Shown here: piece after piece, positions 6,941-12,701 of the stretch | Layout of the letters: every line of letters starts with the position of its first letter | Position numbering within the stretch: position 1 is the stretch's first letter | Assembly: GCA_947428535.1 (NCBI GenBank) | Contig: CANEMG010000005.1 | Span: 1 to 12,701, forward strand | Reading direction: 5' to 3' | Length of the DNA: 12,701 nucleotides | Source: an uncultured Clostridium sp. | Lineage (GTDB): Bacteria > Bacillota > Clostridia > TANB77 > CAG-508 | The notes under the pieces: generated by a model | Told to the model about the DNA's origin: nothing | Seen by the model: the letters and a program-made list of their open reading frames with translations, nothing else | The model's database searches: none | Position numbers and translations under genes: made by a program

Positions 6941-8776
6941 ATGCAACTAGGCAACAAAATGATTTTTATCGAGTATAATTCTCCTCTAAAGACAGGAGAA
7001 ACGATGAAAATTACATTACGGATAAGCAATAGCTTCGGCTTTGTTAACGATGCAAAAGTTATGTTTAATCGCTTTGGCGAAGCTCCAGGAGGAGAGAAAA
7101 ACTGTTATTTGGCATATAATGCAGACTTTTCAACATCTACCAAAAGTGTTTTTGATGGTATAATAACATTTGATTCACCTGGATATAGAAGTTTTTATAT
7201 AGAATTGAAACTCAATAATCAGGCGAAAAAAATTGAATATAATAGTCAAACTGAAGAATTAGTTATTGTAGATTCTTTTGGATTCAATTTTTTTGAACAG
7301 TTTGTTTATTTATCATCTTTCAAAACACCAAATTGGGTAAAAGGAGGCATAATGTATCAGATTTATGTAGATACATTTTGTGCTGAAAATATTCCAGAAT
7401 ATTTAAAAGAAAAGATTGTGTCATGGGATTCTTATCCTAAATGGAGGGCAGATGAAGATGGAGAATACCGGAATAATCAGTGGTATGGTGGCAATTTGAG
7501 AGGAATTATAAAAATGCTACCATATATAAAATCGCTTGGTACTACTGTAATATATCTTACGCCAGTATTTAAAAGTCCATCATCTAATAGGTATGACATC
7601 GAAGATTACGAGAAAATAGATGAGCTTTTAGGAACATGGGAAGATTATGCAGAACTTAGTGAAAAAGCAAGCAAAATGGGAATTAAGATTGTTCAGGATC
7701 AAGTATTTAACCATTCTTCATCGGAAAATATGTTACTAAAAGAAAATCAAGAAATGTATGATTGGGAAATTCCGTATACGAAACCAAAATGCTGGTGGGG
7801 ATATCAGAATTTAGTAGAGTTTAATAAGTATAATAATGCTTATTTTGAATACTTTACTAAAGTTATTAAAATATATCTAAAGTATATGAAAGGTTTTAGA
7901 CTTGATGTAGCAGATAATCTGCCAGACCATGTTCTAAAATATATTAGAAGTATTTCCAATGGAACATACCTGTTAGGAGAAGTATGGAAAAATGCTATAA
8001 CAGGGGAACACAGGGCGTTCCTCGAAGGCGATGAACTGGATGGAGTAATGAATTACCAGTTTGGAAATGCAATTCATCGATATATAAGATGGGGAAATCC
8101 TAAAAACTTTAAAGATATTGTAGGAAATATATGCAATTTGTATCCACCAGAAGCATTGGATGTATCTCCAATTTTCCTTTCATCACATGATACACCAAGA
8201 ATACTAAATATTTTAGTAGGAGACTTTATGAAAGAAAGTCTAGAATTTGAAAATATTTGGGATATGGAAAAAGATTCTTATTGGTATGATGGAGAGAAGT
8301 TTAATACGGATCGGTTTAGAACATGGGAGTTTGAAAATGATGTTATTCCAGAAGAAAAGTTGGAATTAGGACAAAAACTTAAAAAACTTGCAGTGTTTTT
8401 ACAGTATACGATGCCTGGATTACCATCAATATTTGCTGGTGAAGAAGTTGGAACAACAGGATATAAAGACCCATTTAACAGAAAGCCATTCCCAAAAGAT
8501 ATTAATAAAGATTTATATGAGTTTTATGTAAAAATTGGAGAATTTAGAATGCAAAATAGAAGAACGTTTTCTTCATCAAAGAATTTTAAGATTCTTGAAA
8601 TAAGTAATAAGAAGATAATTTATAAAAGAGGACGTTTTATATTTATTGTAAACATAACTCCAAAAGAAATATTTATAAAACATAACTTAAGAAAATCCGT
8701 ATTCGTAGTTTCACCAGAAGCAGTGAAAAAAAGTTATATGCTACCGGCATATAGTGCAGTAGCAATCAAGTTTTAA
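6941..8776 (+). CDS. GH13 alpha-amylase-family glycosidase, cytoplasmic
   Basis: Start chosen at 6941: AAGGAGGG (6927-6933) is 7 bases before this ATG, while the ATG at 6896 lacks one. The protein has 611 residues and no signal peptide. An N-terminal beta-sandwich-like region (about 1-125) precedes the TIM barrel. GH13 regions: I, DQVFNH (253-258); II, GFRLDVAD with nucleophile D322; III, GEVW with acid/base E347; IV, SSHD with D417. YQIYVDTF (139-146), GGNLRGI (183-189) and FAGEEVG (498-504) are typical of the neopullulanase, cyclomaltodextrinase and maltogenic amylase group, and the last about 70 residues form the usual C-terminal beta-domain. It probably acts on imported maltodextrins in the cytoplasm; exact specificity cannot be read here. 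No sugar transporter or regulator is adjacent. Its base use is slightly more GC-rich than its neighbours, especially near the start, consistent with later acquisition. Confidence 0.9.
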   Translation: MQLGNKMIFIEYNSPLKTGETMKITLRISNSFGFVNDAKVMFNRFGEAPGGEKNCYLAYNADFSTSTKSVFDGIITFDSPGYRSFYIELKLNNQAKKIEYNSQTEELVIVDSFGFNFFEQFVYLSSFKTPNWVKGGIMYQIYVDTFCAENIPEYLKEKIVSWDSYPKWRADEDGEYRNNQWYGGNLRGIIKMLPYIKSLGTTVIYLTPVFKSPSSNRYDIEDYEKIDELLGTWEDYAELSEKASKMGIKIVQDQVFNHSSSENMLLKENQEMYDWEIPYTKPKCWWGYQNLVEFNKYNNAYFEYFTKVIKIYLKYMKGFRLDVADNLPDHVLKYIRSISNGTYLLGEVWKNAITGEHRAFLEGDELDGVMNYQFGNAIHRYIRWGNPKNFKDIVGNICNLYPPEALDVSPIFLSSHDTPRILNILVGDFMKESLEFENIWDMEKDSYWYDGEKFNTDRFRTWEFENDVIPEEKLELGQKLKKLAVFLQYTMPGLPSIFAGEEVGTTGYKDPFNRKPFPKDINKDLYEFYVKIGEFRMQNRRTFSSSKNFKILEISNKKIIYKRGRFIFIVNITPKEIFIKHNLRKSVFVVSPEAVKKSYMLPAYSAVAIKF

Positions 8777-8793
8777 AAATTGTCTAAGGGCAA

Positions 8794-8823
8794 AAGGAGT
8801 CGCTAAGGCGACTCCTTGTTTTT
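8794..8823 (+). terminator. Strong terminator after the GH13 gene
   Basis: A perfect 10-bp GC-containing stem (AAGGAGTCGC at 8794-8803 with GCGACTCCTT at 8808-8817), a TAAG loop, then GTTTTT. It starts 18 bases after the stop codon and separates the GH13 gene from spoVS. Confidence 0.9.
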
Positions 8824-8959
8824 ACAAAAAAATAACTAAAATCGACAAAATCATTTTGACAAAGTATATAGTTTGACATCAGGTGACAATATCCATCAAA
8901 ACCTTAGAAATAGTGTCGAAAAAGCACGTTCGAAACTTGAAAAACTTCCTTAAAAATTA

Positions 8960-8988
8960 TAGACACATTTTTGAAAACGATGTAAAAT
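8960..8988 (+). promoter_or_regulatory. spoVS promoter, sigma-A-like
   Basis: TAGACA (8960-8965), 17 bases, TAAAAT (8983-8988): 5 of 6 matches in each box at ideal spacing. In B. subtilis spoVS is read by sigma-H, but I find no good sigma-H pair here. A short dyad (CGATG and CATCG, about 8978-8998) spans the -10 and start region and could bind a regulator. The rest of the 213-base gap from 8824 holds two TTGACA boxes without a matching -10 and nothing else I can name. Confidence 0.55.
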
Positions 8989-9036
8989 TATTTCATCGAA
9001 ACACAAGATAAAATAAAAATAATAGGAGGAAGAAAA

Positions 9037-9300
9037 ATGGAAGTTTTAAAAATTTCATCAAAATCAAACCCAAATTCAGTTGCAGGAGCAATCGCAGGGT
9101 TAGTCAAAGAAAGTACAAAAGCAGAAATGCAAGCAATAGGAGCAGGAGCTTTAAATCAAGCAATAAAAGCAGTTGCTATCGCAAGAGGTTTTGTAGCACC
9201 ATCAGGTGTAGATTTAGTTTGTATTCCAGCATTTGCTGAAGTTCAAGTAGAAGGTGAAGATAGGACTGGAATAAAATTAATTATAGAGTCTAGAAAATAA
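9037..9300 (+). CDS. spoVS: Stage V sporulation protein S
   Basis: 87 residues, nearly full-length identity in pattern to the very conserved SpoVS family (B. subtilis 86 residues): MEVLKISSKSNPNSVAGAIA, then a repeated-looking IGAGALNQAIKAVAIARGF segment and the C-terminal VQVEGEDRTGIKLIIE strand pair. SpoVS is an Alba-like small protein, probably nucleic-acid binding, needed for engulfed-spore development and coat assembly in B. subtilis. Its presence supports a spore-forming ancestry but does not prove sporulation, since SpoVS also occurs in some non-sporulating bacteria. A strong AGGAGG site precedes the ATG by about 8 bases. It is a single-gene unit with its own promoter and terminator. 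In B. subtilis it follows ymdB directly; here the GH13 gene lies between. Confidence 0.97.
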   Translation: MEVLKISSKSNPNSVAGAIAGLVKESTKAEMQAIGAGALNQAIKAVAIARGFVAPSGVDLVCIPAFAEVQVEGEDRTGIKLIIESRK

Positions 9301-9333
9301 TAAAATTAATATATTTTAAGTGAAAATAAATTG

Positions 9334-9392
9334 GCGGATTGAGATTTTCTTAAAAATTGAATTTGATAGAAAATCTTAGGTTCGCTTTTTTT
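9334..9392 (+). terminator. spoVS terminator
   Basis: Outer arms GCGGATT (9334-9340) and GGTTCGC (9379-9385) pair with three G-U pairs; inner arms AGATTTTCT (9342-9350) and AGAAAATCT (9368-9376) pair perfectly; seven T follow (9386-9392). It begins 34 bases after the spoVS stop. Confidence 0.8.
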
Positions 9393-9459
9393 GTTTTTTC
9401 ATATTGAAAATCTAAAAAAAATAATATATTATATACAAGATAGAAAGGTAATGAAAAAA

Positions 9460-11046
9460 ATGAGTAATAATAATTTTTTTAAGTATATATTTTCAATTGT
9501 AGTTGTGTTTTTAGTATTATACACAATATATGTAATAGTACAAAATAAAACAGATATTTCTGATGTGAATCCTGATCAAACTTCAACACTTACAAATATA
9601 CAAACAGACTTAAGATTAGCAATTTCACAATTAGATACAATAAATCCATTAAAAACAAACAACAAAGATGTTCAAGAAATTACAAAAATAATATATGATC
9701 CATTAGTTACTTTAAATGAAAACTATAAACTGGAATATTACTTAGCAGAAGAAATTGCTAAATCAGATGATTTAACATATGTGATTAAATTAAGAAAAGG
9801 TGTTTTATGGCAAGATGGTACAAATTTTACAGCAGATGATGTAAAATTTACAATTGAATTAATACAAAATGGAGTGAGTCCAATTTATTCTGAAAATGTA
9901 AAATATATAACTGAAACAGAAGTAATAGATAGTAGTACTGTAAAATTAAGATTATCAAATCCAGTTCCATTTTTTGAATATAATTTAACATTTCCAATGA
10001 TGTGTCAAAAGTATTATGCAGATGAAGACTTCACATTAAGTGATAAATTGCCAATTGGAACAGGAATTTTTAAAATTTCAGAAATTAGTAGCAATGTTAT
10101 AAAATTATTACCAAATGATACATATTGGGATACAAATAGAAAACCAATGGCAACAGAAATAAATATAAATTTATATAATACACTTGGAGAATGTTATTTA
10201 GCATTCAAAAATGGAGAAGTAGATGTTTTAACAGCAAATGTAACTGATATTGAAAATTATATTGGTAATTTAGGGTACAACAAAATTGAATATAAATCTA
10301 GAGAATATGATTTTTTAGTATTTAATACAGCAAATGAATTATTATCAGATCCAGCGGTTAGAAAAGCAATAAGTTTGTCAATAGACAAAAATACCTTAGT
10401 AGCATCTTGTTTAGGAAAAGGATATGCACCATCTAATTTTAGTTTAGATATGGGAAATTGGCTTTATACAAAAGATTTAAGCGTTTCTATAGATACAGAG
10501 CAAGCAGCTCAAATTTTAAATAATGCAGGATGGGAACGAACAAGTAATTCTTGGCAAAAAAGATTAGAAGGAAGAACAGAAAAACTAGCTTTTTCTATAA
10601 CAGTAAATACAAATAATGAGGCAAGAGTTGCAGTTGCTGAAAATATAAGAGATCAACTGGCAAATTTTGCTATACCAGTAACAATAAATTATCTATCATT
10701 TGAAAGTTATACAGATGCTATAAATAACAGAAACTTTGAAACAGCAATATCAGGATTAAAATTAGGATATTCACCTAATTTAACAACATTTTTTGGAGAA
10801 GGAAACATAGCAAATTATAATAATGGTGAAGTATTAGAGATAATGAGTATTGTATCAAATACAACAGATGAAAATATTTTATACGAAAAATATGCAAGAT
10901 TATATGATATATATTTAGAAGAAGCACCATACATTGGGTTATATAGAAATACAGATATAATAGTATATAATCAAAGTTTAGTTGGAAATATAACAGCGAA
11001 TTGTTTTAATATATTTCATAACATAGAAAAATGGTATAGAAGATAA
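9460..11046 (+). CDS. Membrane-anchored family 5 (OppA/DppA-like) solute-binding protein
   Basis: 528 residues from the chosen start. AGAAAGG (9442-9448) lies 11 bases before the ATG at 9460 but only 2 bases before the in-frame ATG at 9451, so 9460 is preferred; earlier in-frame starts lie in the spoVS terminator. A single hydrophobic segment (about residues 8-27) anchors the protein outside the membrane. The lipobox cysteine usual for Gram-positive binding proteins is absent. The mature part starts with SQLDTINPL (56-64) and has the family 5 signature LAEEIAKSDDLTYVIKLRKG...WQDGTNFTADDVKFT (about 95-131), then FKISEI, RKAISLSIDK and the usual two-lobed pattern. Family members bind oligopeptides, dipeptides, nickel or similar ligands for ABC importers, but no permease or ATPase gene is beside it. 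Ligand unknown; it could feed a distant transporter or act as a sensor. Confidence 0.88.
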   Translation: MSNNNFFKYIFSIVVVFLVLYTIYVIVQNKTDISDVNPDQTSTLTNIQTDLRLAISQLDTINPLKTNNKDVQEITKIIYDPLVTLNENYKLEYYLAEEIAKSDDLTYVIKLRKGVLWQDGTNFTADDVKFTIELIQNGVSPIYSENVKYITETEVIDSSTVKLRLSNPVPFFEYNLTFPMMCQKYYADEDFTLSDKLPIGTGIFKISEISSNVIKLLPNDTYWDTNRKPMATEININLYNTLGECYLAFKNGEVDVLTANVTDIENYIGNLGYNKIEYKSREYDFLVFNTANELLSDPAVRKAISLSIDKNTLVASCLGKGYAPSNFSLDMGNWLYTKDLSVSIDTEQAAQILNNAGWERTSNSWQKRLEGRTEKLAFSITVNTNNEARVAVAENIRDQLANFAIPVTINYLSFESYTDAINNRNFETAISGLKLGYSPNLTTFFGEGNIANYNNGEVLEIMSIVSNTTDENILYEKYARLYDIYLEEAPYIGLYRNTDIIVYNQSLVGNITANCFNIFHNIEKWYRR

Positions 11047-11050
11047 AACC

Positions 11051-11064
11051 CGAAATAGTGTTCG
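11051..11064. promoter_or_regulatory. Distal LexA (SOS) box candidate
   Basis: CGAAATAGTGTTCG matches 12 of 14 positions of the Bacillus DinR/LexA consensus CGAACRNRYGTTYG. The flanking C and G extend a CCGAA/TTCGG dyad. It is about 66 bases before the recA -35, so it would act together with the proximal site or by looping; it also lies just 5 bases behind the preceding gene and could be a 3'-end hairpin instead. Confidence 0.4.
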
Positions 11065-11112
11065 GAACTAACACATGCATGTCTATGTACAACATGAATA
11101 TAAAGTTTTAAA

Positions 11113-11126
11113 TTTTTTTAAAAAAA
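11113..11126. promoter_or_regulatory. T7A7 tract, UP-element or bent-DNA candidate
   Basis: Seven T followed by seven A end three bases before the recA -35. A/T tracts in this position are the typical place for binding of the RNA polymerase alpha C-terminal domain and often bend DNA. It would raise recA promoter strength. Confidence 0.4.
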
Positions 11127-11129
11127 GTA

Positions 11130-11157
11130 TTGACAAAAGAAAAATTAAAGGTATAAT
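11130..11157 (+). promoter_or_regulatory. recA promoter
   Basis: Both boxes are perfect: TTGACA (11130-11135) and TATAAT (11152-11157), spaced 16 bases. Predicted start about 11164, leaving a leader of some 41 bases. This is the strongest promoter in the window and would need a repressor to be held down. Confidence 0.9.
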
Positions 11158-11159
11158 AA

Positions 11160-11171
11160 GAACATAAGTTT
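11160..11171. promoter_or_regulatory. Proximal LexA (SOS) box of recA
   Basis: GAACATAAGTTT fits the core GAAC-N4-GTTY of Firmicute LexA sites and overlaps the predicted transcription start, directly after the -10. This is a classic repressor position, so LexA control of recA is likely. Confidence 0.6.
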
Positions 11172-11175
11172 TACA

Positions 11176-11189
11176 AACAAATATTTGTT
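11176..11189. promoter_or_regulatory. 14-base perfect palindrome in the recA leader
   Basis: AACAAATATTTGTT is its own reverse complement and ends one base before the AGGAGG ribosome binding site (11190-11195). It might be a further operator half or a weak hairpin near the ribosome binding site. In AT-rich DNA such a palindrome could also be chance. Confidence 0.3.
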
Positions 11190-11204
11190 AGGAGGAAAAA
11201 TTAA

Positions 11205-12266
11205 ATGGGAGACAATTCAGAAAAAAGAAAAGCATTAGATGCTGCAATGAGTCAAATAGAAAAACAATTTGGAAAAGGTTCTGTTATGAAATTAGGAGAT
11301 TATAAATCAATGAATGTTGAAGCAATCTCAACAGGAGCTTTAAATTTAGATATAGCATTAGGAATAGGAGGAATTCCTAAAGGAAGAATTATAGAAATAT
11401 ATGGACCAGAGTCTTCTGGTAAAACAACTTTAGCATTACATGCAGTTGCAGAAGCACAAAAGAAAGGTGGAGAAGCAGCGTTTATAGATGCAGAACACGC
11501 ATTGGATCCATCATATGCTAAGAAAATAGGAGTAGATATAGATAATTTAATAGTATCTCAACCAGATACAGGAGAACAAGCATTAGAAATAGCAGAAGCT
11601 TTAATTAGAAGCGGTGCAATAGATATAATAGTAGTAGATTCAGTAGCTGCATTAGTACCAAAAGCAGAAATAGATGGAGATATGGGAGATGCACACGTTG
11701 GATTACAAGCAAGATTAATGTCACAAGCATTAAGAAAGTTAGCTGGAACAATAAATAAAACAAATGCAACAATAATTTTTATAAACCAATTAAGAGAAAA
11801 AGTTGGTGTAATGTTTGGAAATCCTGAAACAACAGCAGGTGGTAGAGCATTAAAATATTATGCTTCAGTAAGAATGGATATAAGAAGAATAGAAGCAATA
11901 AAACAAGATGGAGAAGTAGTAGGAAATAGAACAAGAGTTAAAGTAGTAAAAAATAAAGTAGCACCACCATTTAGAGAAGCAGAATTTGATATAGTATATG
12001 GAAAAGGTATATCTAAAGAAGGAAGTGTATTAGATTTAGCGGTAAGTTTAGATATTATAGAAAAAAGCGGTTCATGGTTTAGTTATAATGGAGAGAAAAT
12101 TGGACAAGGGCGTGAAAATGTAAAAAAATACTTATTAGAAAATCCTAAATTTATGGCTGATGTTGAAAAGAAAGTTAGAGATAACTTTAATAAAGCATTT
12201 GAAAATGCTTTAGCAGAAGATGGAAGTGCAGAAAAAGAAGAAGATGATGAACTAGAAGAAGAATAA
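11205..12266 (+). CDS. recA: Recombinase RecA
   Basis: 353 residues. RecA forms ATP-dependent filaments on single-stranded DNA, carries out strand exchange, and triggers LexA self-cleavage in the SOS response. Seen in order: N-terminal helix (about 5-22); Walker A GPESSGKT (67-74); catalytic E97 in DAEHALDP; Walker B IIVVDS with D145; loop L1 around 157-165 ([11 protein letters not shown]); [21 protein letters not shown] (193-213) leading into the L2 region; C-terminal domain with the DNA-binding WFSY...GQGREN (about 291-305); and a strongly acidic tail (338-353) typical of RecA autoregulation. AGGAGG is 9 bases before the ATG. It has a perfect sigma-A promoter with a LexA-type box over the start site. 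recX, often next to recA in Firmicutes, is not seen directly behind it. Confidence 0.98.
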   Translation: MGDNSEKRKALDAAMSQIEKQFGKGSVMKLGDYKSMNVEAISTGALNLDIALGIGGIPKGRIIEIYGPESSGKTTLALHAVAEAQKKGGEAAFIDAEHALDPSYAKKIGVDIDNLIVSQPDTGEQALEIAEALIRSGAIDIIVVDSVAALVPKAEIDGDMGDAHVGLQARLMSQALRKLAGTINKTNATIIFINQLREKVGVMFGNPETTAGGRALKYYASVRMDIRRIEAIKQDGEVVGNRTRVKVVKNKVAPPFREAEFDIVYGKGISKEGSVLDLAVSLDIIEKSGSWFSYNGEKIGQGRENVKKYLLENPKFMADVEKKVRDNFNKAFENALAEDGSAEKEEDDELEEE

Positions 12267-12297
12267 GCTTTAATAATTAAGTTAGAGATTTAATAGC

Positions 12298-12328
12298 AGA
12301 GTGTTAACAAAAAAGGTGTTAACACTCT
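12298..12328. terminator. Strong hairpin after recA lacking a U-tract
   Basis: A perfect 12-bp stem (AGAGTGTTAACA at 12298-12309 with its complement at 12317-12328) with a 7-base loop AAAAAGG. The bases after it are T then a run of A, so on the plus strand there is no U-tract. It may stabilise the recA mRNA 3' end, end transcription inefficiently, or serve as an operator-like dyad (each arm contains the palindrome GTTAAC) for the next gene, which starts 23 bases later without a clear promoter of its own. Confidence 0.45.
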
Positions 12329-12351
12329 TAAAAAAATAAAAGGAAGTAAAA

Positions 12352-12701
12352 ATGGAAAATAATCAAATTGATTTAAATAAAGAATTTAGCAAGTTAAATA
12401 AAAATAGTTCGGTAAAAGAAGTACAAGAATATATTGAAAAAATGTTAAGAGCAAGAGGGTTTGAAAATCAAACATTAGAAGATGTAATGTTACTTCTAAC
12501 AGAAGAATTAGGAGAAGTAGCAAAAGAAGTAAGAAAAGCAGAGCATAAAATAAAAATGGATATTGCAAAAAATAATGAACAAAATTTAGGAAATGAAATA
12601 TCTGATGTATATATACTACTTATGTCATTATGTGTAATTGCAGACATAGATTTATTTGAGGCATTTCAAAAAAAAGAGAAAATAAATTTAAAAAGAGAAT
12701 G
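12352..12701 (+). CDS. MazG-like nucleotide pyrophosphohydrolase, cut by the window end
   Basis: An open frame from ATG at 12352 runs off the end after 116 complete codons; AAGGAAG at about 12340-12346 is the ribosome binding site. After an unusual polar leader of about 20 residues (NNQIDLNKEFSKLNKNSS) comes the compact all-alpha MazG-like fold: residues 21-32 (VKEVQEYIEKML), the metal-binding EExxE pattern in LLLTEELGEVAKEVRK (about 47-62), and the second acidic pair in NEISDVYILLMSL (about 80-92), followed by IDLFEAFQKKEKINLKRE, the normal family ending. Such enzymes split nucleoside triphosphates to monophosphates, often damaged ones, and act as house-cleaning factors. The exact subfamily and substrate are open. 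It may be co-transcribed with recA if the intervening hairpin does not stop transcription. Confidence 0.85.
   Translation, partial: MENNQIDLNKEFSKLNKNSSVKEVQEYIEKMLRARGFENQTLEDVMLLLTEELGEVAKEVRKAEHKIKMDIAKNNEQNLGNEISDVYILLMSLCVIADIDLFEAFQKKEKINLKRE

Noticed and set aside
8856..8878. Two TTGACA boxes upstream of spoVS as promoters
   Set aside because: Neither has an acceptable -10 at 16-18 bases; the TAGACA/TAAAAT pair at 8960-8988 is much better.
9391..9459. Earlier in-frame starts for the solute-binding protein
   Set aside because: A TTG at 9391 lies in the T-run of the spoVS terminator and lacks a ribosome binding site; the ATG at 9451 is only 2 bases from the AGAAAGG site.
12386..12568. 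Leucine-rich minus-strand open frame
   Set aside because: It is the reverse of the MazG-like coding sequence; the leucine run comes from A-rich glutamate and lysine codons read backwards.
1..12701. CRISPR array, transposase, tRNA, prophage or toxin-antitoxin system
   Set aside because: No regular spacer-repeat array, tRNA-like fold, transposase domain or phage gene was found. The MazG-like protein is a pyrophosphohydrolase, not part of a MazEF pair.

Overview
The window is AT-rich DNA that reads like a low-GC Firmicute, most likely a spore-forming member of the Clostridia. The reasons are strong AGGAGG-type ribosome binding sites, near-consensus sigma-A promoters, A/T-biased codons, and the combination spoVS, dapL, ymdB and recA with LexA-type operator candidates. 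The standard genetic code fits every gene. Species cannot be named from this sequence.

Layout. Positions 1-407 hold a small ORF of doubtful status and a comparatively GC-rich stretch (about 201-360, 64 of 160 bases G or C) that folds well on paper and may be a structured RNA. At 408-938 is a small four-helix membrane protein that resembles the CNNM/DUF21 transporter domain, closed by a convergent hairpin terminator. At 1026-1712, on the minus strand, is an unrecognised cysteine-rich soluble protein with its own promoter and a pair of direct repeats that look like an operator. From 1871 onward everything is on the plus strand: holA (DNA polymerase III delta), dapL (LL-diaminopimelate aminotransferase, lysine and peptidoglycan precursor), guaB (IMP dehydrogenase of the divergent type also found in Tritrichomonas) with ymdB (metallophosphoesterase) directly behind it, a GH13 alpha-amylase-family enzyme, spoVS, a membrane-anchored family 5 solute-binding protein without transporter partners, recA, and the start of a MazG-like pyrophosphohydrolase cut by the window end.

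How the genes relate. Most are housekeeping or developmental genes in single-gene or two-gene units, each with its own promoter and often its own terminator. In Bacillus subtilis recA, rny, ymdB and spoVS lie together; here ymdB, spoVS and recA are still within about 6 kb but are separated by the GH13 gene and the solute-binding protein gene, and rny is not in between. The GH13 gene has slightly different base use and its own promoter and terminator, so it looks like an insertion into this old neighbourhood.

The least explained parts are the possible structured RNA at 201-360, the minus-strand gene with its direct repeats, and two related imperfect palindromes (after dapL and after ymdB) that look like copies of a small dispersed element, one of them sitting inside a terminator loop. 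I saw no CRISPR array, tRNA, rRNA, transposase or obvious defence system.
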